This document shows positions 1-9,189 of a stretch of DNA of 64,000 bases, piece after piece. Location of the stretch: contig NZ_BMGS01000005.1 in NCBI RefSeq assembly GCF_014640315.1, forward strand, positions 397,317 through 461,316. Direction: 5' to 3'. Below the pieces are notes generated by a model. The model was given only the letters and a program-made list of their open reading frames with translations, ran no database searches and was not told where the DNA came from. Origin of the DNA: Hymenobacter glacieicola. Its GTDB lineage: Bacteria > Bacteroidota > Bacteroidia > Cytophagales > Hymenobacteraceae. The translations under genes were made by a program, and so were the position numbers. The stretch's first letter is position 1; the number at the start of each line of letters is the position of its first letter.

Positions 1-1497
1 GTTGGTGACATTTTCCTGGGTACGGTCAAGAAAGTTATGCCCGGTCTGAACGCCGCGTTCATTGACATCGGGTACCAAAAAGATGCCTTTCTGCACTACG
101 GTGACCTGGGGGAGAATTTTCCTTCCTTGGTGAAGTGGGGCAAAGGCGTACAATCGCAGAAAATTACCGTTGGCCCCCTGAAAACCTTCCAGTTTGACGG
201 GACGCTCGACAAAGTCGGTAAAATCGACAACACGCTCAAGAAGGGCCAGCAGCTGCTGGTTCAGATTGTGAAGGAGCCAATTTCCACCAAGGGCCCACGC
301 CTGTCCACGGATATTTCCATGGCCGGCCGCTACCTAGTGCTGGTTCCGTTTTCGAATACCATCAGCGTATCCAAGAAGATTGTCAGCAAGACGGAGCGGG
401 AGCGGCTCAAGCGGCTCATTGCCTCCATCAAGCCCGACAACTTTGGCGTGATTATCCGCACCGTGGCCGAAGGCCGTGAGGTGGCCGAGCTCGACAAGGA
501 TATGCAAAGCATGGTGAGCAAGTGGGAAACGCTCTTCCAGAACCTGCGCACGGGCAAGCCCAATGACAAGGTACTGGGCGAGCTGGGCCGCACGAGTTCC
601 ATGCTGCGCGACATGCTCAACGAGTCGTTCGATGCCATTACCGTGGACTCGACACCGATGTACGAGGAAATGCGCAGCTACCTGCAGCAGATTGCGCCTG
701 ACAAGCTGGGGCTCCTGAAGCTGCACACCGGCAAGGTGAAAGTCTTCGAGCAGCACGGGATTGAAAAGCAGCTGAAAACGCTGTTTGGCAAAACCGTAAC
801 GGTGCCCGGCGGCGGTTACCTCGTCATTGAACACACGGAGGCCCTGCACGTCATCGACGTAAACTCCGGCAACAAGAGCAACCAGGAAGGCGACCAGGAG
901 GCCACGGCCCTGCACGTGAACCTCGCGGCCGCCAAAGAGGTAGCCCGCCAGCTTCGGCTGCGCGACATGGGCGGCATCATCGTCGTCGATTTCATTGATA
1001 TGAAGTCGGGCGAGAGCCGAAAAAAGGTGGAAGACGCGGTGCACAGCATCATGAAGCAGGACAAGGCCCGCTACACCATTCTCCCGATTACCAAGTTTGG
1101 CCTGCTTCAGATTACCCGGCAGCGCGTGCGGCCGGCCGAAGCCATTGTAACCGGTGAGGTGTGCCCTACCTGCGGTGGCACGGGCAAGATTTCGGCTTCC
1201 ATCCTCGTGACGGACGAAATCGACAACAGCATTGACGACCTGCTGGTAGCTCAAAACCAGTCGGGTATTACACTTTCGGTGCATCCTTTCCTGCATGCTT
1301 ACTATACCAAAGGCTTGGTAAGCCGGCAGATGAAATGGTACCTGAAGTATTATAAGTGGGTAAAGGTGATGAAGGACACGAGTCTGGGCCTCACCGAGTA
1401 CCGCATCGAGGACGAGCACGGCGAGGAAATCGAGCTGCACTCGGCCGCGGCGGCCATGAGCCGGTTGCAGGACCGGGAATTGGAAATAACTGACTGA
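1..1497 (+). CDS. rng: Ribonuclease G/E family protein, 5'-truncated by the window edge
   Basis: Endoribonuclease of the RNase G/E family, which processes rRNA precursors and degrades mRNA in the cytoplasm. The reading frame is open from base 1 (VGDIFLGTVKKV), so the true start lies outside the window; the ATG at base 37 is internal. The visible part begins within the S1 RNA-binding domain. Next comes the DNase I-like catalytic domain, with the two metal-binding aspartates in HVIDVNSG (visible residue 286) and IVVDFIDM (residue 330). The CPTC zinc-link motif (residues 388-391) lies just after it and holds the dimer together in this family. The protein ends soon after the link and lacks the long degradosome scaffold of E. 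coli RNase E, so it resembles RNase G. A hairpin terminator follows. The family is certain; the choice of rng over rne is by size. Confidence 0.93.
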   Translation, partial: VGDIFLGTVKKVMPGLNAAFIDIGYQKDAFLHYGDLGENFPSLVKWGKGVQSQKITVGPLKTFQFDGTLDKVGKIDNTLKKGQQLLVQIVKEPISTKGPRLSTDISMAGRYLVLVPFSNTISVSKKIVSKTERERLKRLIASIKPDNFGVIIRTVAEGREVAELDKDMQSMVSKWETLFQNLRTGKPNDKVLGELGRTSSMLRDMLNESFDAITVDSTPMYEEMRSYLQQIAPDKLGLLKLHTGKVKVFEQHGIEKQLKTLFGKTVTVPGGGYLVIEHTEALHVIDVNSGNKSNQEGDQEATALHVNLAAAKEVARQLRLRDMGGIIVVDFIDMKSGESRKKVEDAVHSIMKQDKARYTILPITKFGLLQITRQRVRPAEAIVTGEVCPTCGGTGKISASILVTDEIDNSIDDLLVAQNQSGITLSVHPFLHAYYTKGLVSRQMKWYLKYYKWVKVMKDTSLGLTEYRIEDEHGEEIELHSAAAAMSRLQDRELEITD

Positions 1498-1535
1498 CGG
1501 ATTTTTTCTGCGAGAAAACTCCTCCTGATAGAAGG

Positions 1536-1573
1536 AAAGCCCGTGTTGCTGGAAAGCAGCGCGGGCTTTTTGG
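1536..1573 (+). terminator. Intrinsic terminator after the RNase G/E gene
   Basis: The inverted repeat AAAGCCCG...CGGGCTTT encloses an inner stem (TGCTGG/AGCAGC region) and runs into a short T-run. It lies about 40 bases after the stop codon. Confidence 0.8.
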
Positions 1574-1727
1574 TTGTAGGCAAGCACGGCAGGTTAGTCA
1601 CGAGCTACGTTCAAAGCACTTCGCTTGCCTTAAGGAGATGTTGGTAGAGTAAAACCAGCTATTCAGCCAGAGGTAAGAACCGTTGAGCGGGGTAGCTAGT
1701 ATTTTCGGGGACGCCCTTTTTTCCGCT

Positions 1728-4070
1728 ATGCTCTCTACTTCTGCTACTGCTGCCAACTCGCCTTTGGATCTGGAACAGGCTCAACTGCGAATTCAGGCGC
1801 TGGAAGCAGCCTTGCAAACAGCGGCTGCCGACGCCGCTGCCGCCCAGCACCGGCTGGACCAGCTGGTCAGTCACCTCCAGGAAGGGGTGCTGCTGACGGA
1901 TGAGGCGGGACACATAGCGTTAATTAACGACCGGTTCTGTGAGCTGTGGGAGCTGGAGGAGTCCGCCAGCTATTGGTTGGGCAGACCCTGGCAGGATTTG
2001 ACTACCATTCTGATGCCGCTTACCATGGACCCTGGGAGCTTTGCGCAAGCCGTGCACAGCAAGCGCCAGCAAGGAGCCCCGGTGTTCAACGACCCCGTAG
2101 AGCTGGCGGACGGCCGGGTGCTGGAGCGGGACTTCATGCCCATTCCCGCTGCTACCGGCACTGGCAGCAACGTGCTGATTCGGTTGCGCGACGTGACGGA
2201 GTATCACCAGGCCACGGATCGGCTGCGGGCTGTGGCTAGTATCCCCGGGCAAAACCCGAATCCTATTTTTCGTCTGGATGAAGCGGGACAACTGCTTTAT
2301 ACCAACCAAGCGGCTAATTCACTGTTCAAATCCCTGAGTGAAGCCGACCAGAACCGGTTGCTGGCCAAAGCCCAGGGGCTGGCGGCTACCGCCCTGGAGC
2401 ACAGCCAGCCTTGGCAGGTAGATATAGCCGTAGGGGAGGGGTTTTATGCCGTTTTCGTGGCTCCTTTCGCTGAGGAAGGGTACGCCAACCTGTATCTGGT
2501 TAATATCACGAAGCGCATCCTGGCAGAGCAGGAGCTGAACCGGGCCAAAGATGAGGCCGAGGCTGCCGTGCGTGCCCGGGAGAATTTTTTGGCCAACATG
2601 AGCCACGAAATTCGCACGCCCATGAACGGGGTGCTGGGTATGGCTGGGCAGCTAGCCAAAACCCGCCTCGACGCCCGTCAGCAGGAGTTCGTGCGCATCA
2701 TCCGCAGCTCAGGCCAGCATCTGCTCATGATTATCAATGACGTGCTGGACATGGCCAAAATCACGTCGGGGAAGCTGGAGTTTGAGCAAACCGCTTTCAA
2801 CCTCTGCGATTCCCTGGGCGAATCGTTGCAGCCGCTGGTGATGCAAGCCGTGGAAAAAGGGCTGACTGTAACAGCTATGCCCCTGCGCGACACGTGCCCC
2901 CTGCCCTGGGTTAGCGCCGACCCGTACCGCATTAACCAGGTAATGATAAATTTGGTAGCCAACGCCATTAAATTCACGGAGCCCGGGGGCCACATTACCG
3001 TCAGCAGCCGACAGCTGGCCTCTACCGCCGATACCCTTACCGTGGAGTTTGTGGTGGCCGACACCGGAATTGGGATTCCGCCGGAGCAGCAGACGCGCAT
3101 TTTTGAAGGCTTCACCCAGGCGTATGCCGATACTACCCGGCGCTTCGGGGGCACGGGGCTGGGGTTGAGTATTTCCCGCGCCATTGTGGAGCAGCTGGGC
3201 GGTAGCCTAATGGTGGAAAGCGAACTGGGAAAGGGTAGCCGTTTCCGGTTTGTGCTGGATTTCCCCCGTACGCCCGCCGTAACGCAAGCCCCCGTACCCT
3301 CCGCCTTTGATACGGGCGCCTTGCGTGGGCGGCGCGTGCTGCTGGTAGAAGACAACGAAATCAACCGCGACGTAGCCCGCATGCTGCTGGAGGAGTGGAG
3401 AGTAGAAGTTGACGAAGCCGAAAACGGCCAAATTGGCCTCGAAATGCTCCAGCACCGCACCTACGACGCCGTTCTAATGGACATCCAGATGCCCGGGATG
3501 AGCGGGCTGGAGGCTACCGCTATTATTCGTAAACTACCCGATCCGGCGCTGGCCAACATTCCCATTCTGGCCCTAACGGCCAATGCCTTCCGGGCCGATA
3601 ATGCCCGGTATTTAGCCGCTGGCATGAATGCTTGCCTGACCAAGCCCTTCGAAGAGCAGGACTTATACCGGCACCTGGAAGCCCTGATGCAGCCCGCTCC
3701 TCCTACCCCTGTGGCGAGCTACGACCTGACCAAGCTGCAGGCCATGGCCCGCGGCCGCGCCGCTTTCGTGGACAAAATCATCCAGTCGTTTCTAACGAAC
3801 ATGCCCGCGAGCCTGGTTGAGTTGGAAGCCGCCGCCGCCAGCAACAACTGGCCCCAGGTGGCCGCCCTGATTCACCACGTAAAGCCCAGCGTTGAGTCCT
3901 TGGGCATTCAGGGAGTGTTACCCGCTATGCAGCAGCTCGAGCAGCATGTTCCGCCCACGGGTCAGCCGGAGGCTGCCAGCACTACCGCCGTAAGCCACGT
4001 AGTAAGCCAGATCCGCCGGGCCCTCCAGGAGTTACCCAAGGAACTGACAGCGCCTACCGGCACCCGGTAG
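1728..4070 (+). CDS. Hybrid sensor histidine kinase (PAS-HisKA-HATPase-REC-HPt)
   Basis: Multidomain phosphorelay kinase of about 780 residues. Order from the ATG: a short coiled coil (about 15-50), a PAS domain (about 50-160), a second weaker PAS-like segment (about 170-265), a HisKA dimerisation domain with the H-box [10 protein letters not shown] (phospho-acceptor His about 293), and an HATPase domain with N-box [10 protein letters not shown] and G-boxes DTGIGI and GGTGLGLS. A receiver domain follows ([10 protein letters not shown], phospho-Asp in VLMDIQMPG about 585), then a C-terminal HPt domain with the His of IHHVKPS about 716. I see no transmembrane helix, so the sensor is probably cytoplasmic. 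No response regulator with an output domain lies next to it, so its target is unknown. A TTG at 1683 in the same frame is possible, but ATG 1728 lies about 20 bases after a TATTTTCG box and is preferred. Confidence 0.93.
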   Translation: MLSTSATAANSPLDLEQAQLRIQALEAALQTAAADAAAAQHRLDQLVSHLQEGVLLTDEAGHIALINDRFCELWELEESASYWLGRPWQDLTTILMPLTMDPGSFAQAVHSKRQQGAPVFNDPVELADGRVLERDFMPIPAATGTGSNVLIRLRDVTEYHQATDRLRAVASIPGQNPNPIFRLDEAGQLLYTNQAANSLFKSLSEADQNRLLAKAQGLAATALEHSQPWQVDIAVGEGFYAVFVAPFAEEGYANLYLVNITKRILAEQELNRAKDEAEAAVRARENFLANMSHEIRTPMNGVLGMAGQLAKTRLDARQQEFVRIIRSSGQHLLMIINDVLDMAKITSGKLEFEQTAFNLCDSLGESLQPLVMQAVEKGLTVTAMPLRDTCPLPWVSADPYRINQVMINLVANAIKFTEPGGHITVSSRQLASTADTLTVEFVVADTGIGIPPEQQTRIFEGFTQAYADTTRRFGGTGLGLSISRAIVEQLGGSLMVESELGKGSRFRFVLDFPRTPAVTQAPVPSAFDTGALRGRRVLLVEDNEINRDVARMLLEEWRVEVDEAENGQIGLEMLQHRTYDAVLMDIQMPGMSGLEATAIIRKLPDPALANIPILALTANAFRADNARYLAAGMNACLTKPFEEQDLYRHLEALMQPAPPTPVASYDLTKLQAMARGRAAFVDKIIQSFLTNMPASLVELEAAAASNNWPQVAALIHHVKPSVESLGIQGVLPAMQQLEQHVPPTGQPEAASTTAVSHVVSQIRRALQELPKELTAPTGTR

Positions 4071-4124
4071 GTGCCCGCTCCCGGCCAGAAACCGGGGCTG
4101 GCAATACCAGCCGATCAGCAAACC

Positions 4125-4158
4125 AAAGGCCCGCGTACACTTTTGTACGCGGGCCTTT
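4125..4158. terminator. Bidirectional terminator between convergent genes
   Basis: A perfect 14-bp stem, AAAGGCCCGCGTAC paired with GTACGCGGGCCTTT, with a six-base loop. It lies between the convergent kinase and outer-membrane barrel genes and could serve both. Confidence 0.8.
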
Positions 4159-4179
4159 ACTGGTTACTGGGAAGCTGAG

Positions 4180-4851
4180 TTAAAACTTGATGCCCAGATC
4201 CAACGCGAATTCAGAGTTTTTCAGCTCCACTTCTTTGAAATCCCGCTCGTTCTCGAAATATCTGTCGATGTTGAACAAGCCGCGGTGGTAGCTAACGCCT
4301 GCCAGCACCTTGGTGCTTTGGCCTAGCTGGTACTCCACCCCGAAGCCACCCCGCAACGACGCATCCGGGATGATGACGTGCTTAGAAGCCTTGGTTTCTT
4401 GGGTTGTAGCTGGGTCTACGTAGCGCTTGTCTCCATTAACGCGGCCCGCAATAGCGGCATTCAGGGAGCCGCCCAGCTGAAAATACAGCTTCGTGTCCGT
4501 GGCCACATCGTTGGTGAACAGCTTCACCGTAACGGGCACCTGCAGGTATTGCAGCCCGATTTTTTGCTCCTGGCGGCGGTTAAGGGTTTGGTCGAAGTAG
4601 CTGATAGTGCCGCCTTTTCCCGTTAGCTCCAGGCCAGTGCTGAAGGCGTAGTTCTGGCCAAAGAAATAATCAATGATGAGGCCGCCTCCCAACCCCAGTT
4701 TAGACGACTCGCTCTGGAAGCCATAGGCGGTGGGAGAGTCGGCACGCAGACTGGTAATGGAGGGGGAAACCTTCAGGCCGATTTCAACCTGGGCGGAGGC
4801 CGCGCCGATGGTGGCACCGCTAATCAGGAAGGCGAGCAGGGCTTTTTTCAT
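4180..4851 (-). CDS. Outer-membrane beta-barrel protein, PorT family
   Basis: Predicted 223-residue outer-membrane barrel. The start MKKALLAFLISGATIGAASA is a clear signal peptide with cleavage after ASA-Q; upstream in-frame ATGs lack one and overlap the divergent gene. The mature protein opens with the family hallmark VEIGLKVSPSITSL. Alternating polar and hydrophobic strands follow, ending in ALDLGIKF with the terminal Phe typical of barrel proteins. The family (OMP_b-brl_2/PorT) is expanded in Bacteroidota; most members have no assigned function, and the PorT name does not prove a part in type IX secretion. Related paralogs lie at 31.8-34.3 kb. The gene is divergent from gldB across an 87-base gap. 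Confidence 0.85.
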   Translation of the reverse strand: MKKALLAFLISGATIGAASAQVEIGLKVSPSITSLRADSPTAYGFQSESSKLGLGGGLIIDYFFGQNYAFSTGLELTGKGGTISYFDQTLNRRQEQKIGLQYLQVPVTVKLFTNDVATDTKLYFQLGGSLNAAIAGRVNGDKRYVDPATTQETKASKHVIIPDASLRGGFGVEYQLGQSTKVLAGVSYHRGLFNIDRYFENERDFKEVELKNSEFALDLGIKF

Positions 4852-4913
4852 GGCAATTGCGGAATTACAGTGAGGGAAACACGAAGCCGCGGCGGTGAGC
4901 CGTTTCGTTTTGG

Positions 4914-4921
4914 CTAATTTC
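4914..4921 (+). promoter_or_regulatory. Probable -7 box of the gldB operon
   Basis: TAATTTCG differs at one position from TAnnTTTG and lies 17 bases before the gldB start, within the gap to the divergent barrel gene. The -33 TTG element is poor. Confidence 0.4.
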
Positions 4922-4938
4922 GCCTTAAAGATAGAAGC

Positions 4939-5970
4939 GTGATGCACATTCCTGCCCGTATGCGGACCTTGTTGGCACTCCTGATGGCCGCCGGATTGGG
5001 CCTGACAGCCTGTAGTAAAGGTCAAGAAAGCTGTGAACTAGACCCGGAAGTTGCTAAGGTTTCGGCGCCGGTAGCGTTGGAACGCCTGGAGAAGCCCTTT
5101 TTTCAGATCAAAAATCCGGCGGACGCGGAGCGTTTCATCCAAGAGCACGGCTTATTCTCCCGGCAGTTCTTGCAGAGCGGGCAGTACCCTACCAGCGTGC
5201 TCAGCACTACCTTGGCCCGCCTGGCTACCAATTCCGGTCTGCAAAAGCTAGGCGCCCAGGCTGATACTACTTTCCGCGCGGAGGAGCTGCAGCAGCAGTT
5301 GCAGCCCATGTTTCAGCACATTCGCTACTACTTTCCCAGTTTTCGGGTTCCGCCCGTGAAAACCTTCGTGAGCGGCCTGAGCCAAGACTTGTTCGTTAAC
5401 GATAGTCTGCTGGTTATCAGCACTGATTTCTTCGTGGGGCCGAAAGCCGCCTACCGGCCCAATGTGCCGGGCTACATTCAGCGGCGCTACACCCCAGAGC
5501 ACGTGCTGCCTACCGCGGCGCTGGCCATCAGCAGCAAGTACAACCAGAAACAGCTCACCAACCAAACCATGCTGGGCGAGATGGTGCAGTTTGGCAAGTC
5601 CTTGTACTTCGCCGAAAAAGTGCTGCCCTGCACCCCCGATTCCCTAATTATGGGCTACACCGACAAGGAAATGGCCGGGGTAAGCTTCAACGAAGGGAAA
5701 ATCTGGGCCCACTTCATCGACAAAAACCTGCTCTACAATACGGCCCCCTTTACCATTCAAAAGTACATCGGGGAGCGGCCCAACATCCCGGAAATCGACA
5801 AGACGTGCCCCGGTAGGGTAGGGGCCTGGATTGGCTGGCAGATTGTGCGCAAGTACATGGCCGACCACCCGAACGTCACGCTGCCGCAACTGATGGCCGA
5901 GAAAAACGCCCAGCGCATCCTCAATGAGTCGCGCTACCGCCCGAAGCAGAACCGGGGCCGGATCAGCTAG
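4939..5970 (+). CDS. gldB: Gliding motility lipoprotein GldB
   Basis: Lipoprotein of about 343 residues resembling GldB, which gliding members of Bacteroidota need for gliding motility and which is linked to the type IX secretion/gliding machinery. The N-terminus has a lipobox, LGLTAC, with the acylated Cys about residue 25. Family features are YYFPSFRVPPVKTFVSGL in the middle and CPGRVGAWIGWQIVRKYM near the end. The fold is related to zinc proteases (DUF2268-like), but I see no HExxH, as is usual for GldB. ATGs at 4939, 4942 and 4960 all leave a usable signal peptide. The next gene, a glycosyltransferase, starts 2 bases after the stop, so the two are almost certainly co-transcribed. Confidence 0.85.
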   Translation: MMHIPARMRTLLALLMAAGLGLTACSKGQESCELDPEVAKVSAPVALERLEKPFFQIKNPADAERFIQEHGLFSRQFLQSGQYPTSVLSTTLARLATNSGLQKLGAQADTTFRAEELQQQLQPMFQHIRYYFPSFRVPPVKTFVSGLSQDLFVNDSLLVISTDFFVGPKAAYRPNVPGYIQRRYTPEHVLPTAALAISSKYNQKQLTNQTMLGEMVQFGKSLYFAEKVLPCTPDSLIMGYTDKEMAGVSFNEGKIWAHFIDKNLLYNTAPFTIQKYIGERPNIPEIDKTCPGRVGAWIGWQIVRKYMADHPNVTLPQLMAEKNAQRILNESRYRPKQNRGRIS

Positions 5971-5972
5971 CC

Positions 5973-7196
5973 ATGCACATTGCCGTCTTCAGCCAGTATC
6001 ATACCAACCCCGACTGCCCAGCTACTAGCCGGCACTACTCGCTGCTGACTCAGATAGCCCAGCAGCACCGTGTTACGCTTATTACCACCCGCACCTGGGA
6101 GCCACAGCGCCTGACGGAGCGTTTCCCGTGGCTGCCGGCAGGAGTGGAAATGCGGGCCGCGGCGGTATTCTACCACAACAACATGGGCCCGGCCCGCCGG
6201 GTACTTTCCTTCGGGCAGTACGCGGTCTACGCCCTGCGGGAAGGCTTGCGCATTGATAAACCCGATGTCATTTGGGGAATTAGTACGCCACTCACCGCCG
6301 CCTGGGCCGCCGCGCAAGTTGCCCGCCTGCGCCGGGTGCCGTGGGTGTTTGAAGTGCAGGATTTGTGGCCGTCCTTTCCCATTGCCATGGGTGCGGTGCC
6401 CAGTGCCCTGGCCCGGCAACAGCTGTACAAGCTGGAGGGCAAACTCTACCAGCAAGCGCAGGCCATCATGACCCTGTCTCCTGACATGACGAGCTATGTT
6501 CGGCAAGTTGGGGCAGGCGCTACCTCTCCCTGGACCTTTGACCCGGGTAAGGTGCACACGGTTCTTAACGGAACGGACCTGGATTTAGCGACCGCGGCCA
6601 CGGAAGGGGCAGTAGCTGCTTTGCGGCAGGAGCAGGGCCTGGAAGGACGACAGGTGATTCTGTACGCCGGTACGTTCGGGCGCGCCAACGATATTCCCAC
6701 ACTGGTTGCCGCCGCCGAGCAGTTGGCGCTGGTGCGCCCCAACGCCGTCTGGCTGTTTATGGGCCACGGCTACGATGAACCCCTGCTGCGGGCGGCAGCT
6801 AGCCGCTGCTCCGCAATTCAGCTGGTGCCCGCCCAGCCCCGCCACGCGGTATTCACCTGGTTCCGGCTGGCCGATGTATCGGTTGTTTCCTTTCTCGGGC
6901 TCCCAGTGCTCGACGCCAACTCGCCCGCCAAGTTCTATGACAGCCTAGCCGTTGGAACGCCGGTTATTGTCACGAATGAAGGCTGGACCAAAAGCTTGGT
7001 AGAGCAGCACCAGTGCGGTTGGTTTTCGCCCGCCGGCAATGCAGAAAAGCTAACCGAACTGCTGGTGGAAGTGCTGAGCAACCCCGCCCAACGGCAGGCT
7101 GCCGGTGCAGCGGGCCAACAGGTTGCGGCTACTCAGTTTGACCGCCAACAAATAGGTCAAACAGTCCAGCGCATTCTTGAGCAAGCTAGGGAATGA
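5973..7196 (+). CDS. Glycosyltransferase family 4 protein (WbuB-like)
   Basis: Cytoplasmic GT-B fold glycosyltransferase of 407 residues. It probably transfers a sugar from a nucleotide donor to a lipid-linked surface polysaccharide. The N-terminal Rossmann half starts HIAVFSQYHTNPDCPATSR, as in WbuB-type enzymes. The C-terminal half has VILYAGTFGRANDIPTLV and the donor-binding loop NSPAKFYDSLAVGTPVIV. The gene starts 2 bases after gldB and has no promoter of its own in view, so the pair forms an operon. Acceptor and sugar cannot be deduced from the sequence. Confidence 0.88.
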   Translation: MHIAVFSQYHTNPDCPATSRHYSLLTQIAQQHRVTLITTRTWEPQRLTERFPWLPAGVEMRAAAVFYHNNMGPARRVLSFGQYAVYALREGLRIDKPDVIWGISTPLTAAWAAAQVARLRRVPWVFEVQDLWPSFPIAMGAVPSALARQQLYKLEGKLYQQAQAIMTLSPDMTSYVRQVGAGATSPWTFDPGKVHTVLNGTDLDLATAATEGAVAALRQEQGLEGRQVILYAGTFGRANDIPTLVAAAEQLALVRPNAVWLFMGHGYDEPLLRAAASRCSAIQLVPAQPRHAVFTWFRLADVSVVSFLGLPVLDANSPAKFYDSLAVGTPVIVTNEGWTKSLVEQHQCGWFSPAGNAEKLTELLVEVLSNPAQRQAAGAAGQQVAATQFDRQQIGQTVQRILEQARE

Positions 7197-7237
7197 CCAT
7201 ACTGATTGCTTATGTGCCGCCTATGACTACTTATATA

Positions 7238-7957
7238 CTATGTTGTACTGTCGTCGGGGCTGATTGGCGTTTTCTGGGTCTTCTGAGGCTTTTTTTGCAA
7301 CCCCGACTCCTGCTTTGACACTACCTCTGCGTAATACTTGCACCAGCTTTTCAATGGGCAGATGCCGCATTTGGGCTGCCGGGCCACGCAGATGTAACGT
7401 CCGTGCAGAATAAGCCAGTGGTGGGCTTTGTGAATTAAGTCTTGGGGGATGTAGCGCACCAGCTCTTTCTCTACTGCCAGAGGGGTAGTGGCCGTGCGCG
7501 ACACCAGTCCCAACCGGTGAGATACCCGGAACACGTGCGTATCAACGGCCATAGCCGGCTGGTTGTAGATAACCGATACTACCACGTTAGCCGTTTTGCG
7601 GCCCACGCCCGGCAGGCGCTGTAACTCTTCAATAGTGCTCGGCACTTCGCCCCCAAACTCCTCCATGAGCAAGCGGCCGAGGCCGGCCAGATGCTTGGCT
7701 TTGTTGTTGGGGTAGGAAACGCTACGGATGAACGGGAAAATGTCTTCGGGGGAGGCGGCGCCCAACTGCTCGGGGGTAGGAAACTGCTCGAGCAAGGCGG
7801 GCATAATCTGGTTTACCCGCTTATCGGTACACTGCGCGCTCAGCACCACGGCCATAATCAGCTCGTAGGGGTTTGAGTACACCAGCTCCGTTTTCGGCTC
7901 CGGAAAATTGGTGGTGAAATACTCCAGAAAATGGCGGTACCGCTCAGGCTTACGCAT
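7238..7957 (-). CDS. nth: Endonuclease III, base-excision repair DNA glycosylase/AP lyase
   Basis: Removes oxidised pyrimidines from DNA and cleaves the abasic site. It has 239 residues from the ATG chosen here (MRKPERYRHF); the longer reading frame adds 12 residues that the family does not have. The helix-hairpin-helix LPGVGRKTANVV carries the catalytic Lys, and VDTHVFR carries the catalytic Asp. The C-terminal 4Fe-4S cluster has the canonical spacing Cys-x6-Cys-x2-Cys-x5-Cys (CVARQPKCGICPLKSWC). The tail after the cluster is somewhat extended and rich in Lys and Gln. It stands alone, convergent with the glycosyltransferase. Confidence 0.95.
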   Translation of the reverse strand: MRKPERYRHFLEYFTTNFPEPKTELVYSNPYELIMAVVLSAQCTDKRVNQIMPALLEQFPTPEQLGAASPEDIFPFIRSVSYPNNKAKHLAGLGRLLMEEFGGEVPSTIEELQRLPGVGRKTANVVVSVIYNQPAMAVDTHVFRVSHRLGLVSRTATTPLAVEKELVRYIPQDLIHKAHHWLILHGRYICVARQPKCGICPLKSWCKYYAEVVSKQESGLQKKPQKTQKTPISPDDSTT

Positions 7958-8000
7958 GCTGCAACGAATGAATACCGCGCAAAATACACGCAAAAAAAGT

Positions 8001-8040
8001 CCTTACCCGCCTGGGTTTCCAGAAACCTAGGCGGGTAAGG
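8001..8040 (-). terminator. Terminator of the sigma/anti-sigma-like gene pair
   Basis: A long stem (CCTTACCCGCCT...AGGCGGGTAAGG, extended by GGTTTC/GAAACC) with a T-run at 7991-7997 on the minus-strand side. It lies about 25 bases after the stop of the gene at 8066. Confidence 0.85.
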
Positions 8041-8065
8041 ACAAGAAGTTTCCCCTAAGAAGATG

Positions 8066-8296
8066 CTACCCGGCCTTCAGGAAAGTACGGGAGTACTGCA
8101 GGATAGAGTTAGTAGTGCTCTGCTTGGGCGTGCAGCGGGCCCCATCCAGGGTTCGTTGGGCCAGGAGCAGATCGGCGCAGGTAGCGGCCAAGTCGGCGTC
8201 GTGCACCAGGGCCTGTTCTACTTCCTGCTGTTCTTTAGCCGGCAATTCGTTGTACACGTACCGGAGTAGCTTCTCGTGGGTAAACGTTTTGATCAT
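8066..8296 (-). CDS. Small conserved protein, possible anti-sigma partner
   Basis: A 76-residue acidic, helical protein (MIKTFTHEKLLRYVYNELPA...). Its start lies inside the 3' end of the sigma-factor gene, overlapping it by 62 bases, so the two are transcribed and probably translated together. Position and length recall the cytoplasmic N-terminal part of ECF anti-sigma factors. However, there is no transmembrane helix, and the His-x3-Cys-x2-Cys zinc signature is absent; the only cysteines are two isolated ones. Partnership with the sigma factor is inferred from context alone. Confidence 0.65.
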   Translation of the reverse strand: MIKTFTHEKLLRYVYNELPAKEQQEVEQALVHDADLAATCADLLLAQRTLDGARCTPKQSTTNSILQYSRTFLKAG

Positions 8297-8870
8297 AGAA
8301 AACGGGTTGCGCGGCCATTTTTTTCCGCAGGTTAATCAGCGCGTAACGCATACGCCCCAGCGCTGTGTTAATGCTGACCCCCGTTGCATCGGCAATTTCC
8401 TGAAAGCTCATGTCGCCGTAGTGACGCATGATCAGGACTTCTTTCTGCGCCGCGGGCAGCTCCTGAATCAGCTCCCGAAGCCGCGCGTGGGTTTCTTCCC
8501 GGGTAAGCGCAGCCTCAGCACCCTCTTCTGCCAACGACAACGAGTTGAACGCATGACTTGTTGTATCAAGGTTCAATAAAGGGCTGCGTTTTTCCCGACG
8601 AAAGCAGTCAATAGCCAGATTGTGGGCAATGCGGCAAATCCAGGAGGAGAATTTTCCTTCTTCATTATAGCGGCCGCCCTTCATGGTGTGAATGGCCTTG
8701 ATAAAGGTATCCTGTAGCAGATCTTCGGCCACGTCTTCGTCGCGCACGATCAGCATAATGGTAGTAAATACGCGGGCTTTGTGCCGCTCAAGTAATTGAG
8801 CGAAGGCTTCTTCCTGGCCGGCAATATAGAGCGAAATAAGAGCGGAGTCGCTCGGCTGCATGGTTTCCAT
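8235..8870 (-). CDS. RNA polymerase sigma factor, sigma-70/ECF family
   Basis: Alternative sigma factor of about 211 residues. Region 2 (FAQLLERHKARVFTTIMLIV through RDEDVAEDLLQDTFIKA and FSSWICRIAHNLAIDCFR) binds core polymerase and the -10 element. Region 4 (LPAAQKEVLIMRHYGDMSF, EIADATGVSINTALGRMRYA) binds the -35 element. The start METMQPSD is chosen because the upstream extension of the frame lies in AT-rich non-coding DNA that holds a consensus promoter; a start at 8861 is also possible. About 25 residues follow region 4 and overlap the next gene. The target regulon is unknown. Confidence 0.92.
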   Translation of the reverse strand: METMQPSDSALISLYIAGQEEAFAQLLERHKARVFTTIMLIVRDEDVAEDLLQDTFIKAIHTMKGGRYNEEGKFSSWICRIAHNLAIDCFRREKRSPLLNLDTTSHAFNSLSLAEEGAEAALTREETHARLRELIQELPAAQKEVLIMRHYGDMSFQEIADATGVSINTALGRMRYALINLRKKMAAQPVFYDQNVYPREATPVRVQRIAG

Positions 8871-8971
8871 AAAGACTACGAAAGTTAGGGGACGTAGAGC
8901 TTTAGGCCATAGAGTGCAGTTGCCGGTGAAAACGAGGAGAAGTGAAGAGAGTAGAAGGAACTCAGTGAAAT

Positions 8972-9002
8972 CAAATGTAGAGAACCGCCAGCCCAAACAC
9001 AA
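8972..9002 (-). promoter_or_regulatory. Promoter of the sigma-factor gene
   Basis: On the minus strand TTG (9000-9002) is followed after 20 bases by a perfect -7 box TACATTTG (8972-8979). This predicts a 5' leader of about 95 bases before ATG 8870. Confidence 0.75.
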
Positions 9003-9117
9003 TGCCTTGAGCCCGGAAAAGCCAAAATTTTTTTCACGTAGTCTGAAACCAAAATATTCAGTATATACAATTCTTAATGAAATAGTGTTTATGAATATAA
9101 TGGATTGATAATAAGGC
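9003..9117. other. AT-rich spacer with no gene
   Basis: This is the far end of the 319-base gap between the sigma-factor gene and the next gene. It is markedly AT-rich compared with its surroundings. Apart from lying just upstream of the promoter at 8972-9002 it shows no coding signal or repeat; it could act as an UP-like element. Confidence 0.5.
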
Positions 9118-9161
9118 AAATAAGCTGGAGTTTCCTAAGATAAGGAAACTCCAGCTTATTT
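9118..9161. terminator. Strong hairpin terminator after the DUF6799 gene
   Basis: A perfect stem of about 19 bp (AAATAAGCTGGAGTTTCCT against its complement) with a six-base loop. It lies about 30 bases after the stop of the minus-strand gene at 9190. Confidence 0.8.
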
Positions 9162-9189
9162 GGATACTGCCGGAAGCAAGAACCGTGCG

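Noticed and set aside
334..1587. 417-codon minus-strand open frame opposite the RNase G/E gene
   Set aside because: It is a shadow frame of GC-rich coding DNA; the plus strand has a clear protein family with catalytic motifs.
8871..9119. N-terminal extension of the sigma factor
   Set aside because: It would run through a consensus promoter and AT-rich DNA and shows no sigma-region similarity.
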